Positions 9,909 to 21,525 of a stretch of DNA of 64,000 bases are shown here, piece after piece. The notes beneath the pieces are model-generated. The model saw nothing but the letters and a program-made list of their open reading frames with translations. It made no database searches and was not told where the DNA came from. The DNA is taken from assembly GCA_039583875.1 (NCBI GenBank), contig CM077160.1:109073530-109137529 (forward strand), in the 5' to 3' direction. The DNA is from Platanthera guangdongensis. Its lineage: Eukaryota > Streptophyta > Magnoliopsida > Asparagales > Orchidaceae. How positions within the stretch are numbered: position 1 is the first letter of the stretch; each line of letters opens with the position of its first letter. The position numbers were made by a program, and so were the translations under genes.

Positions 9909-10712
9909 CTCTCCCAAGCTAAGTATGCTAAAGAGCTTATCAAAAAGTTTGGGATGGGTGATGCTTCAGGGATGAAAACCCCTATGGCTACAAATGCTGT
10001 TTTGGATTCTGATGCAGCAGGGAAACCTGTAGATCAGAAAAATTATTGGGTAATTGTTGGATCCCTATTATACCTAAAAGCTAGCAGACCTGATATAATG
10101 TTTGTCACATACCTTTGTGCTAGATTCCAAGTGAACCATAAAGAATCTCACCTTATTTTCCTAAAAAGAATTTTGAGATATATAAAGAGTTGCCCTAATC
10201 TAGGACTCTGGTATCCTGCAGAGTCAGAATTTGAGTTAACTAGATACTCAGATGCTGACTATGTTGGATGTAGAGTGGATAGGAAGAGTACCTCTGGAAC
10301 TTGCCAGTTCCTGGGTATGAGACTTGTCTCCTGGTTTTGTAAAAAGCAGACATCTGTGTCCACATCAACTGCAGAAGCAGAATACATGGCTGCTGGCAAC
10401 TGCTGTTCACAAATGCTATGGATACAAAACCAACTCCTAGACTATGGTATCAACTTAAATAATTCAACCTTATTTTGTGATAATACTAGTGTTATTGCTA
10501 TAGCACAGAATCCAGTTCACCATTCTAGGACTAAACATATTGAAATAAGACATCATTTCATTAGAGATAATGTAGACAAAAAGAAAATTAACTTAATCCA
10601 TATCCCTACAGACTTATAGAGAGCAGACATTTTCACCAAACCCTTGGATGAGAAAACTCATATGTTCTTTATAAATCAACTGGGAATGATTAATGGAGAA
10701 GAGTTAACCTAG
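9904..10712 (+). pseudogene. copia-1 RT C terminus and RNase H
   Basis: Continues the RT frame of 1-384. It holds the RT tail (SQAKYAKELIKKFGM, SRPDIMF) and a copia RNase H with its acidic residues in YSDADYVG (near 10250), TAEAEYMA (near 10370) and FCDNTSVI (near 10475), ending TKHIEIRHHFIRD and the ADIFTKPLDE tail. A TAG at 10617-10619 falls where related elements have a glutamine (TDxQ), so it looks like a C-to-T change; the frame then runs to the natural stop at 10710-10712. Confidence 0.92.
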
Positions 10713-10739
10713 TTTCTGTCTGCATTCGACGAATTTTCC

Positions 10740-11005
10740 AGAGTTCGTCGAACGGAGTTCGACGAAGTAGGGAAAGTTTGAGAGATTCTCGTCGAACGGA
10801 GATCGACGAATTCTCTGTGTGGAAATAATTTTCGTCGAACGGAGATCGACAAACTTTGCTTCAGAAGACGTTTCTTCGAACGGAGTTCGACGAACTGTTT
10901 TCGATTCTTCTGGATGAGATCGACGAATTATTTGTCTATAATTTATTTCGTCGACCTCAGTTTGAAGAATTGTTTCTTTTTCGTGGAACGGAGTTTGTCG
11001 ATTCA
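10740..11005 (+). repeat. Inverted-repeat leader between copia-1 pol and its third ORF
   Basis: Five or six copies, roughly 40 bp apart, of TTCGTCGAAC-GGA-GTTCGACGAA. The first (10744-10766) is a perfect 10-bp-arm inverted repeat around GGA; others start near 10789, 10829 and 10869, and degenerate ones near 10947 and 10979. No convincing coding frame crosses it. Confidence 0.85.
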
Positions 11006-11111
11006 TATTCTGAAAATCTTATATCTAGGTTTTCTTTGACCTCCATCCCGCGCTTTCAGTTCCTTTGCTCTTGATCGCCGTTTTTCTCTGTGTTTTTCCT
11101 GCAGGTCATCA

Positions 11112-13925
11112 ATGATGATTCCAGCAAGCACGTTAGCAGCGATGAAGTTTGATACTGGTTTCGATATGGACTTCGATTCTTTCCAACATTCGGACCCCAT
11201 TTTCCTCTATATCTTGGAATTGCTGGAAGAACTGAATCTGAAGGACTTCATGACCCGGAGAATTAAACTACATGCGACTGAAATAAGAGAATGGGTATAT
11301 ACATCTACTGCTTTTGAGGATGATACCGTGACAGGAAATATCGGGAGTACTGCTGTTCTGTTATCTCTCGCAATTCTTTCTGAGATTTTTGAATTAGTAA
11401 ATGGAGAAGATAACATCGAAATGGATTCTGAAGAGTTTGGTGACATGCTGAAGCTAATGGGATTTTCAGGAAGCAACCCTAATAAGTTGTTGAAGATGCA
11501 ACTGTCTGCCGCGTACCAGTTTCTGGCAGACATTGTAGGAAAAGTGCTGATGGGAAAGCACTCAGCGCATGATTACATAACCCGCTACCAATTTCTGGTT
11601 ATATGCGCCGTGGTGAATAAGAGACGTGTCAACTGGGGCACAATCTTCTTTGACTTGATAAAGAAAAAGAATAGCAAGAAGGAAGTCTGCTTCGGCAGAA
11701 TTTTGGGAATTTTTCTCCAAGAGAATGCTGCTGAATGCATGGTCTCCCCGATCATCTTCATAAATGCCAGCAAGCGCCTTACATGCACTCTGTTTGGCAG
11801 GTGGGAGATTACTATCTCCAAGCCCTCAAAGGCTTCTTACTCTTCCATCCAAACTTCTGAGAGCACCAGGGCTGTAAAAGCCGCTCCCCACCCTGCAGAA
11901 GAGATCATTTCATCTCCATCATCTCTTCCTGCACTTCCAGCCAAACAACTCCCTCCCTATTCCATTCCTTCTACCACCCCTAGATCTCCACAACATCCTC
12001 ATGTGCCTACTCCACCACTTGACATTACCAACATTCCTACTCCTCCAGCTTCCCCTCATGAGACATCTATTCCTACACCTCCTCAGTCTCCACTTCCCCC
12101 TCATTTGTCCTTCATTCCATCTTACACCATACCCACAGACACTATCATGTCAGATGCCCCCATTCCATCTGTTATTCCACCCTCCATTCCATCCTCTTAC
12201 CCTTCCCCATTTGATCCATCTACCATCATCTCCTTGCTCACTCCTCTCATCAAATCTCTCATCCAAGAGGCCATTACACCTCTTGTGACCTCCATCAATT
12301 CTTTGTCTGCACAAGTCTCTTTTCTCTCTGTTTCCCCCTGTTCATTCAGGGGCCTGGATCCAGGTTCTCCTGAACCCAGGCAGGGGGAGATGCTCAGTGA
12401 TGAAGTTGCAGCAGATACAGATACAGCAGCAACAGCAGTCACAACAGAAATTCCCTCTACAGCAGATGCAGATTCAGTTGAAGATGCATAAATTTTGACT
12501 GATTTTGATTCTGAGATGATTGAGTTAATTCATTTTATGGACACTGACATTGATTTGGATAAGTTAGTTGAACAAATAAAAACTGTTGGTGATTTCTCTC
12601 TGAATCCCACAGTTAATCTACCAGAATTACTGGAATTTTTTGATATTGTACATTTGCAATTCCTCCCAACAGAATTTACTAAGCTAAGTTTGGCTATTAT
12701 ACCCTACACCTCTCCAGTTAGTCCAGTAGTTGATAAGCAACTCTATGACAATTTTGCTATCTCAGCTTCAGCATCCATCTCAGCTTCTAGTCCGGAGGTC
12801 ATTTCAGAAGATTTTTCAGCCCCAACTTTTATTATGGATGACTCTCCCCTACCTGATTTGGATGAGCTAATTCTAGCTGACATTGAAGAAGAAAATAAGG
12901 CAGTAGCTGAAAGCTCTGTCCCTATTGTTTATGTTTCCTGTGCAGCTCCCTCCTCTCCTGTTGCTGAAACCTCAGCTCCTGAACCTTCTGCCCTTCCTCC
13001 AGAAAAAACAGTTATTTTTGATAAAGCTTTAAAAGCTCTGGATGATCTTTATGACATCCCTCAGGGGTCTAATTCTGAAGAAGAAGATGATGATGATGAC
13101 TCAGATGAAGATGCTTCCAGTAAGAAAAAGATGATGTTAGCAAAGAAAAGGAAGGCTCCCCCTCCTCCAGCTCCTAAGCCTAATCCCAATGATGATACTC
13201 CCTATTACATTCTGCACAATGTAACTCCATACAAGGGAATTCCTGGATGGATGTGGCTATCCAAGAACCAGCAGAAGGATAGAAATAGAAGCAGGAGATA
13301 TTCCCCTCCTCCAGTGCACAGATTCAGGAAGGATCCTCCTCCTCCTCCTCCAGCAGTTGGTGCCAGTGGCTCTAGCTCCCAGAGATCTGCCCCAATGCAA
13401 ACATATCAGAGACAGTCATGGAGATCATCTGGAAGTAGCCAGTAGAGGTAGCCATCCTCCTCAGGACATCAACATCAACAGCATCAGCAGCAGCAACAAC
13501 AATTATCTGAAGTTCAAAAAGCTGAAAGTCCAAAAAGGCCTCTCTCTCCTCCAATTCCTTTTGAAGATCCTGAAACTGCTAATACTGCAAAAATGGCCAG
13601 ATTTCAGGAGTTAATTGGACTATCCCTGATCAATAAAGCCAAGGCTGAAGGAAAAGATATATCAGGGTTAACAACAATGTCTAAGTACAGAAAAGAAGAG
13701 CTGAAAAGATTTGACAAAGGAAACAAGCTATTCAATGTTGATGACTATATGAAACTTCATCCAGAAGCAGTTATCCCCAGAGCTACATCATTGAATATTA
13801 TTGGGGCAGCTGATATGACTATGACAAAGGCTCAGGCTTCAGATCCCAAGAGAGAAATCATATTCAAAAAGCCAGGTGAGCAGACAGCTGAAGACAAGTC
13901 CAAGCAGAAGAAGCCAAAGAAGTAA
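11112..13925 (+). pseudogene. copia-1 third ORF (Sirevirus env-like position), about 937 residues with three stops
   Basis: One frame runs from the ATG at 11112 to the TAA at 13923-13925, broken only by TAA at 12489, TAG at 13443 and TAG at 13449, all of which C-to-T changes at glutamine codons would explain. The first ~235 residues look globular (ILELLEELNLKDFMTRRIKL; CAVVNKRRVNWGTIFFDLI). A Pro/Ser/Thr-rich stretch follows (about 11880-12330), then an acidic run beside a basic one (EEEDDDDDSDEDAS then KKRKAPPPP, near 13075-13170), a glutamine-rich patch and a charged tail. I see no transmembrane segment or signal peptide, so 'env-like' is positional only. Function unknown; the N-terminal part resembles proteins annotated as putative plant transposon proteins. 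Confidence 0.75.
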
Positions 13926-14103
13926 TTTTCATGTTGTTTCAATTTTTGTCTGTTTTGTTTTTCAAACTATGCTATCTGTTTAAACAAAGATGTGTATATA
14001 TATATATCTGCTGTATGTGTTATAATTCTCTGCCAGATATATTTCTTTTCCTGCTTTGTTTTTCTGTTGTTTATATTTTGAGTCTCTGTTAGTGACCTCA
14101 CCC
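13926..14103 (+). other. copia-1 3' untranslated stretch
   Basis: T-rich sequence between the third ORF and the polypurine tract, with a short TA repeat near 13997-14006. Nothing else seen. Confidence 0.5.
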
Positions 14104-14117
14104 AAATAGGGGGAGAT
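14104..14117 (+). promoter_or_regulatory. Polypurine tract of copia-1
   Basis: AAATAGGGGGAGAT abuts the LTR start TGTTGG. Equivalent tracts precede the LTRs of copia-4 (AAATAGGGGAAGAT) and copia-5 (AAATAAGGAGAGAT, minus strand). Confidence 0.9.
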
Positions 14118-14299
14118 TGTTGGATCCCTAGTTGATTTGGGCTAGGTTCACTGACTTAGGATGTGACCCATCATGTATAGCCAGAGTCAAGTTTGTGTCC
14201 TAGAGTCTAGGCCAAGTCCTTAGAGCCAACATCAGATGGACCAACTATCATCAAGACCTTCAGAGACTCCAGATTTAGAAGTTTTCAAGACTAAGTCAA

Positions 14300-14960
14300 G
14301 TGAGTTCGACGTTCGTCGAACTCAGCTCGACGAAAGGTGTTCTGAGCTCAACGATCGTGAGACAATTCTTAGTGTTGAGCTCGACAATCCTTGTTCTCAG
14401 GTCGACGAATGTTGAGGTTCTTCATCAAGCCAAATTCAGGACAACTTCAGAATTTTTCTAAGTCCAGCTTCAAACTTTGGTCGACGAATTAGATTCTGAG
14501 CTCGACGAATTCTGAACTCAGAGTATTTGTGTCGACACTTAGGGCATGCGTCGACACCAGTCAATCTATGTCGACACCAGAGGATTTGTGTCGACACCAG
14601 GATTTCATGTCGACACCAGGAGTTCAGTGAACACTAATTTATGTCGACACCAGAAGATTTGAGTCGACACCAAGATCAATCAGTCGACACCAGCTTATAT
14701 CGACACTGAATATCAGCAGATACAGAATATTTGGCTTAGTCCACAATCTTTCTTCGCTCGATGAATTTGGATCTCAGTTCGACGAATACTGTCTGATAGT
14801 GATAATTATCTGCTCGACGAATGAATATTGTCTGTTCGACTAATGAAGATTGTCTGGTCGACGAACTTCAGCTCAGCTCGAAGAACTCAATCTCAGCTCG
14901 ACGAACTCAAACTCAGCTCGACGAATTGCGTTCTTCGTTCGACGAAACCAGACTAGGTCA
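14300..14960 (+). repeat. Palindrome array in copia-1 LTR
   Basis: Two motif types alternate: GTTCGTCGAAC / CTCGACGAAT repeats (14300-14520 and 14750-14960) and a run of TGTCGACACCAG units (14528-14710; at least seven). The word TGTGTCGACACTTAG at 14528-14542 is identical to bases 496-510 of the gypsy-A LTR. Confidence 0.85.
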
Positions 14961-15800
14961 TCTTCAGGTTTCCCGTCCCGTTTCTTGGCGATGATTCCGG
15001 AGTTATTAATGTCAGATCTTCTCGGAATGTTACCGTTAGAATGTGCATTGACTATGGACGATTACATGCCATTTTTCCATGGGACAGTTGGGGAAATCAT
15101 TGATTGTCGCTTCCTTCCAAGGCCGACTACAATTACTGCTCAACATTCGGATTTGGAATGTTCTCAGTCAGTCAAAAAGATATTGACAAGAAAAGAAAGA
15201 ATCAATACACAGTCAGATATACAGACACACAGACAACAAGCAATACAGTGATACAGACAGACACTCTCAGATTACACAGAAGAACAATCATACTGAAATC
15301 AAAAGTTCTACTGCAATCAGCCTGACCAGAGAACAGTTTCAAGAAGAAGAAGAACAACCAATCATTATCAAGAGTCTTCTTCCTTCAACTCTACAGGACT
15401 ACTTCAAAGGACAACAAACTTCAATCTGTCAAAGGAGTTCCTGAAACAAATTCTGTTCCAGGCATTCTAGGACTTTGAAGACCTATCACCCTGAAGCAGT
15501 GCTCCAGCATTCCTGATTAATTCAAGATCTTAGGGGGAGCAAGATCTGCTACAATCAATCCACAAGTCTTCTCAGCTGTTTTGAGAAAGAGAAGACACCG
15601 TCTCTTTATTTCCAATTCCTGTACAGGGTTTTAATTCCCTTCAAAATTATTCTGGTTGCAAGTCTCCCTCCAAAAGACTTGAGGTTTTGGTTTTTGAGCA
15701 CCTGAACAAAAGCTTATTGGTGTCAGGCACCTGATCAAAAACCTGAGTGGATTCCTACCAGGGTGGTAGAAGAGTGGATGCACCCAGGTTGGGGAACCAC

Positions 15801-15807
15801 TATAAAA
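15801..15807 (+). promoter_or_regulatory. TATA box in copia-1 LTR
   Basis: TATAAAA preceded by GGGGAACCAC. The same GGGGAACCACTATAAA block occurs on the minus strand in copia-2 (about 21700-21717) and copia-5 (about 60403-60417), and conservation across diverged LTRs supports a core promoter. Confidence 0.75.
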
Positions 15808-15965
15808 ATTTCTTGTGTCATCTGGTTTCCCTTCTTTGTGTTTTGGCTGTGCTTTTCTGTGATTAGTTAGTTTGCTGTGCTAATTTATTTTATTTGTTGA
15901 ATTGTTCACCGAAGCTTACAACAAAAGTTGTAAAGATTTTTGTAGTGAGCACAATACTCTATTCA

Positions 15966-15978
15966 CCCCCCCCCCCCC
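15966..15978 (+). repeat. C-tract of the conserved LTR 3' block
   Basis: A run of 13 C within TATTCAC(C)nTCTAG. The block recurs near the LTR end of copia-2 (6 C), copia-3 (8 C) and copia-5 (7 C) on the minus strand. Length varies between copies. Confidence 0.8.
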
Positions 15979-16120
15979 TCTAGAGTATTTCAGATCTAAC
16001 CTGCACTTTCAGAAAGGTTTGTCTCGAGAATTTTGAGAGCGTAGTCGACAGGGTTTTGCTTTGACCTATTTATATATTTCTAAACAAAGAAGGTCAAAAG
16101 GCGGGTTGAAATAAGCTTAT

Positions 16121-16440
16121 TGTGTCGACACTGTTGGGATTGTGTCGACACAGACTATTAAAGTCTCGACAGAGAATGTAAAGGTATTATAATACTATGT
16201 GTCGACACCATCTGCGATGTGTCAACACAGACAATCTTAAGAGTCTACACTAATGTCTGCGTGTGGATACAGACGACTGTATGTGTCGACACCAATATCT
16301 AAGAGTCAGGAAAACTATGTGTCGACACCAAATTCTAAGTGTCGACACAATATTCTTGATGCGTCGACAAAATTTTCCTTTTGTGTCGACACCAACTACT
16401 AAGTCTCGACACATATGTCTTTATGTGTCGACACAAATTT
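16121..16440 (-). repeat. TGTGTCGACAC array downstream of copia-2 pol
   Basis: About ten copies of GTGTCGACAC(A/C), some mutated, spaced 25-40 bp. It occupies the same position relative to pol as the TTCGTCGAAC array of copia-1, although the motif differs. Confidence 0.85.
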
Positions 16441-16461
16441 ACTTAGTCAAATTTGTCATTC

Positions 16462-18030
16462 TTATTCCAAGTTTAGCATGCCTAATTCAATTTTAAAATA
16501 ATTGAATTTAGTTTCATCCAGTGGTTTGGTGAACATGTCAGCAATTTGAAAATTAGTATTGACAAATTCTAAACTTGTGTCTTCCTTTTCAACATCTCTA
16601 AGGAAATTAAATCTTATTTCTATATGCTTAGTTCTGCTATGAGAAATAGAATTTCTAGCAATAGAAATGGCACTTAGTTGAATCACAAAATAATGGAGTT
16701 CTACTTACCTGGATGTCATAATCTTCAAGCCGATGTTGTATCCATAATAGCTGAGTATAGCAACTGTCTACAACTACATATTCAGACTCAGCAGTGGATA
16801 TAGCCACACTTGTCTGCTTTTTGCTGCTCCATGACACCAATCTTCCACCTAGGAACTGACATGTGCAAGTTGTACTTTTCCTGTCTTCTTTGCATCCTGC
16901 AAAGTCTGCATCTGAATAACCAGTTAGTAGAAAATCTCTATTCTTAGGGTACCAAAGGCCAAGATTTGGTGTTCCCTTAAGATAACTCAAAATTCTTTTG
17001 ACTGCAGTATAATGAGATTCTTTTGGGCATGCTTGATACCTAGCACAAACACATGTAGCATACATGATGTCTGGTCTACTAGTAGTTAAGTATAAAAGGG
17101 AGCTAATTATCCCTCTATATAAAGACTCATCTACAGGTTTCCCTGCATCATCTTTGCCTATAGGCATACTTGACCCCATTGGAGTTCTCATGGTGGAGGC
17201 TGACTCCATACCATATTTTTCTTAATCAACTCCTTGGTGAACTTAGACTTGGATATGGAAAAGCCATCAATAGTCTGTCTAACTTGGAGTCCCAAGAAGA
17301 ATTTCAGCTCACCCATGTTGCTCATCTCAAACTTCCCTTGCATAAGTTTAGCAAACTTTCTACAAAGGTTGTTTTCTGTTGATCCAAAGATAATGTCATC
17401 AACATATATCTGGACTAGGATGATCTTGCCTTTTGATTCTCCTTAGGAATAGAGTTTTGTCTATTTTCCCCCTTAAGAATTTGTTCTCAATGAGAAATGT
17501 AGATAGAGTTTCATACCAAGCCCTAGGGGCTTGTTTCAAACCATATAATGCTTTCTTAAGCCTATACACATAATTAGGATAGAGAGGATCTACAAAACCT
17601 GAGGGTTGTTCAACATAAACTTCCTCTTTTAAGTCACCATTCAAAAATGTTGACTTTACATCCATCTGAAATACCTTGAACCATTGATATGCTTGTAAAG
17701 GCAAGGAACAGCCTTATTGCTTCCAACCTTGCCACTGGGGTAAATGTCTGGTCAAAATCTATTCCTTCTTCCTGTCTTGTAGCCCTTTGCCACCAGTCTT
17801 GCTTTGTTCTTAACTATAATGCCATTTTCATCTAGTTTGTTCCTGTAGATCCACTTAGTCCTTATAACATTGTGATTCTTTGGTTTAGGAACCAACTTCC
17901 AGACTTTGCATCTTTTGAATTGATTCAGCTCTTCCTGCATGACATCAATCCAATTTGGGTCATGTATGGCTTCTTCAAATTTCTTGGGTTCCATCTGGGA
18001 CAGGAAACTTGAGCAAAGGACTGTGTTCAT
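16462..18030 (-). pseudogene. copia-2 reverse transcriptase and RNase H
   Basis: Fragments in several frames make a copia RT: WIDVMQEELNQFKRCKVWKLVPKP (17880-17970), [24 protein letters not shown] (17600-17680), [16 protein letters not shown] (17510-17560), then a break near the YVDD region (about 17400). RNase H continues from 17209 (SRPDIMYATCVCARYQ, TGYSDADFAGCKEDRKST, STAESEY) into 16686-16462 (HSRTKHIEIRFNFLRD, ADMFTKPLDE). At least two frameshifts and several stops. The intact copia-1 counterpart spans 1-384 and 9904-10712. Confidence 0.9.
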
Positions 18031-18121
18031 GTTCTTGCTCCTTATCTAAACACCATGACTTGGATTAACAATAATTTGGTGCGCTGGATGATCCTTTAGA
18101 TGTCTTATTGCTTGAAGCAAT

Positions 18122-19240
18122 CTATCTTACTCCTTGATTTTCTCCAATCACCTCACCATGTTGTACTTCATTGTCCTCTTCATCAGCTTGTGGGTCTTGT
18201 ACTCCCCCTGGACAATATCCATCATTTTCTTCATCTTGCCTTGCAGGTTGGTCTTCACTAATGGTTAGCTTGTTCATCTTTTCCTTCAAACCTATAAAGC
18301 CACAAGAAGTACTAGACAACTCACACTTTATCAGTTAGTTTTATCAAAAACTACACGGATAGATTCTTCTACAACTTGAGTAGTCAAGTTGTAGACTCTG
18401 TATGCCCTACTACTGTTGCTTGTACTTAATAAATATCGCTTCTTGGGATTTGACAGCAAACTTAGTTAAATAGTGCTTACTATTATTAAAAACATAACAC
18501 TTGCTACCAAAGATTCTAAAATAGGCTAAATTTGGTTTTCTGGCTTTTATAATCTCATAGGGTGTCTTCTTGTGGCTTTTGGTGATGGAAACCCTATTGA
18601 GAACATGACATGCAGTGTTTACTGCCTCAGCCCAGAAATATTCTGGGAGAGAAGTGTCACTTAGTAGGGTTCTACCAGCCTCAATAAGAGTCCTATTCTT
18701 TCTTTCAGCAATACCATTTTGCTTGGAAGTTCTAGGTGGGGAGAACTCTTGATGAATCCCTAGTTTTTCACAAAATCTTGTCATGCATTCAGACTGAAAT
18801 TCAATCCCATGGTCACTTCTGATTTTGACCACTGAATTGTTAAGTTCGTTCTGAATTTGCCTAACAAAATTGTGGAAGATAGTTGGGTTTCAGATTTCTG
18901 CCTCAGGAAGAAAACCATGTAAATCTAGAATAGTCATCTACAACCACAAGTGTATAGACTTTCCTACCTAGACTATGAACTGGCATAGGACCAAATAGAT
19001 CTATATGCAGGAGATACAAACACCTTACAGAATCTTTGATATTAAGAGTATGGAAGGAGGTTTTGGTCTGTTTGCCTTTTTGACAAGCTGAACATACACC
19101 CTCCTTGATGCACTTGACTTGAGGACCATTCCTCACTAACTCCATACTATAGAGTTGGCCTATTGACTTATAGTTTAGGTGAGCCAGCCTCTTATGCCAT
19201 TTGACACAATGAGAAGCTTTCTTATATGCAACTAGACAAA
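18122..19240 (-). pseudogene. copia-2 integrase and hinge
   Basis: The zinc-binding part shows HKRLAHLNYKSIGQL and CSACQKGKQTKTSF (19060-19210). The core has DLFGPMPVHSLGRKVYTLVVVDDYSRFTW (18910-19000), then MVKIRSDHGIEFQSE (18790-18832) and QNGIAERKNRTLIEAGRTLL (18650-18730), giving the D, D and E catalytic residues. The frame breaks near 18840-18900. A hinge fragment at 18122-18319 is acidic and separates integrase from RT, as expected for copia order. Confidence 0.9.
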
Positions 19241-19313
19241 TATGAGAGTTCTTATTCTCACAATGAAAGTTGAGACATTAAACATTTCCTTTTCTATAAC
19301 CTGACAAGATGAC

Positions 19314-19640
19314 CTATTGATCACTTGTCCTTCTAATCTGACAGCCATTCCTAATAAAAGAGGTGTCATAACCAATATCACTCAGTTGGCTTATGCTTAT
19401 TAAGTTATGTTTCAGACCTTTCACATAAGCCACTTGGGTGATAGTGATAGAACTATTGGAAATGTTACCAAACCCTTTGATGACCCCCTTTTCAGATCCA
19501 CCAAAGATCACTTTGGGTCATTCTCCATGGGAGAGTAGTCCTTCAGCATCCTTCTTATTCCAGTCATGTGCCTGGAATATCCACTGTCCAAGTACCATAT
19601 TAGGGTATGACCACTTGGACTCACCTGCATCAAATAAAAT
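19314..19640 (-). pseudogene. copia-2 protease
   Basis: WYLDSGYSRHMTG (about 19562-19600) is the aspartic protease active site of copia elements. KVIFGGSEKGVIKGFGNI and ITQVAYVKGLKHNLISISQLSDIGYD follow. The frame ends at a TGA near 19314 and continues weakly toward integrase. Confidence 0.88.
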
Positions 19641-21520
19641 TACTTAACCTTAGAACCCCAATAATTATTGGGTTCTAGGTTCAGGTTAGACTGAAACTTG
19701 CCATACTTGCCTGTAGCCTTTCTGACAGGTAAGCTGACATTCTTCCTGACAGTAGTGTTGTGCCAATAGTCAATGACATAATGACCCACTTTGCCACAAC
19801 GCCAGCACTCATGTCTATTATATCTTCTTTTAGGAACAGTCTTAACAGCATTGCTGTCAGCAGACCTTAAAACTGTAGGTATAGTGGTCCTTTTCTTGAG
19901 TGCTAGGGCTGATGCATCAAACATTGATGATTCCTGAATATCATAATGTGTTTGTACATGGGCTGCCCTATTGGCATTTACACCCTTGTCATTCATATTG
20001 CCAGGCTTATAGTGACCATGTGTAATGTCATGATCATACTTGTTAGTAGGCTGCAATACTTTCCTGAAAGAAATCAGGGGTTTGGAGGCTAGTGACTGAA
20101 CTGGGGCTTTGCCTTTTCTTCTGGAATTAGCTTCCCTAGTTCTTCCCTTGAATCCTAATCCTGTCTTACCCTTTTGGAGAATGAAGTCATCAATCAAGGG
20201 TAAGACTGACTTTGGCTTTGAGAATTTAGCCACAAGTTCCCTCTCTCTTTGAAGTCTGACTTCCAGACTCTTGATTTGATCATTTTTGAATGTAATTGTA
20301 CCCATCTGAATAAAAGTTCTATTTTTTAGTTTGGCAACCTCATTCAACTTCAAATCCAGTATTTTTGTTGAATTTGATGCAGCCAATTTAAGAGATGCAA
20401 TTTCCTCAGCTTGATTTTTGATAAGATTTCTGCTTCTCTTAAGTGCTTGCAATAGATCACCATACTCATCAATAAGTTGATGAACATCCCCTTCAGATTC
20501 AGAACCCTCCACATCTCTTGATGCAGATGCTTCTGAATTTGATCCAGTATAATTATTAGAAACTGAAGAAAGGTTATTTACCTTACTGGGACCAGGCTGA
20601 TCCTGGCACTGATCTTCCTCAATCAAAGCCATCAGCCCTTTGCAATGATGATCTTCAACCCCATTTATTGAGTCCAGCAGTTGCAAGAATTCTGTCTCTT
20701 CTAAATCCTCTTCAGTAATGAACAGTCCAATATATGCTTCAGCTTCAGACTTAGCTTCAGAATCTGATGATGAGGAATCAATCTAGCTTTTCTGCTTCTT
20801 TATAACAAAGGATCTCTCCTTCTTGCCCTTATTTTGTTGCTTCTTTTTATCTTTAGATTCCTTTCTTTTATCAGGACAATCAGCTATGACATGTCCTGGC
20901 CTGTTGCAACAATAACAAACAATTTTAAAGAAGTTTGTTTACTGGGATTAGAGTCATACCTGTCATCATTAGATGTTTTCTTCTTCTTGTAATAGTCATC
21001 CTTGGAGAAGGATGAAGATGGCTTTGTTCTCCATTTCTTCTTCTTCATGAACCTTTGAAACTACCTTGTGAAAGCAGTAAAGTCTTTATCAGAGTTGTGA
21101 CTGTCTGAAGTGTTGATGTCAGTATTTTCTAATTCAACTTCAGCCATTCCCCTGGGAGGAGAAGGTGACTTTCTCCTACCCTTTTTGTGGCTTCAGCCTT
21201 GAATGCAACTGACTTCTCTCTGTATTCAGACCTATTGCTTTTCTCCTCCTTTCTAGCAGTGAGCTGCATCTCATAGGATAATAGTTTTCTAAATAAGGTT
21301 GGTGGAGGTGTATCTGCAAGCCTGACCACCTCTCTGATGGCACATATTTTAGTATCTCAGTCCTTGGTTAGTGATTTGAGAAACTTGTCATTTAATTCAT
21401 AAGTGTTAAAGACTCTTCCATAGGTCATTCACTCATTTACAATTCTAAAGAATTTCTTATAGCATTCAGCTATGCTATCTGTCTTACAGATCAACTCAGA
21501 CTGTTAAGTCTAATCTTGAG
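19640..21520 (-). pseudogene. copia-2 Gag with two zinc knuckles, N terminus deleted
   Basis: After the primer site the leader runs directly into KTDSIAECYKKFFRIVNE, so the first ~100 residues seen in copia-3 (MSSADSHKELS onward) are deleted. The UBN2-type core continues (CAIREVVRLADTPPPTLFRKLLSYEMQL, 21240-21340). Knuckle 1 is CYCCNRPGHVIADC (near 20890-20935), followed by a lysine-rich tract. Then comes a coiled-coil segment (EIASLKLAASN..LNEVAKLKNR, 20300-20410). Knuckle 2 reads CWRCGKVGHYVIDYW (near 19770-19810), with the last Cys changed to Tyr. Long Gag with a second knuckle is a Sirevirus feature. Confidence 0.85.
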
Positions 21521-21525
21521 TAACC

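Larger units (their letters stand above)
1..16011 (+). mobile_element. copia-1: Sirevirus-like Ty1/copia element, 5' part off window, split by gypsy-A
   Basis: Reading left to right: the C-terminal half of RT (1-384), the nested gypsy element (385-9903), then the remainder of RT/RNase H in the same frame (9904-10712), an inverted-repeat leader, a third ORF (11112-13925), a polypurine tract and a 3' LTR (14118-16011). Removing 385-9903 and one copy of TCTTC restores an uninterrupted RT reading frame, so the two halves are one element. A long ORF downstream of pol, the LTR start TGTTGG and the purine tract ending GGGGGAGAT are Sirevirus traits (established knowledge). At least four in-frame stops show that this copy is dead. 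A candidate 5-bp target repeat (GAAAG) lies at 16012-16016, but its partner is off the window. Confidence 0.9.
14118..16011 (+). repeat. 3' LTR of copia-1 (about 1.9 kb)
   Basis: Starts TGTTGGATCC after the polypurine tract. I place the end at CTGCACTTTCA because copia-2 and copia-5 LTRs end CCAATTCTTTCA. It contains a palindrome array (14300-14960), the conserved promoter block GGGGAACCACTATAAAA and the C-tract block near its end. The 133-codon ORF inside it looks spurious. Confidence 0.8.

Noticed and set aside
14850..15325. ORFs of 133 and 73 codons in the copia-1 LTR
   Set aside because: They lie across the palindrome array and transcribed leader, with no similarity to retroelement proteins.
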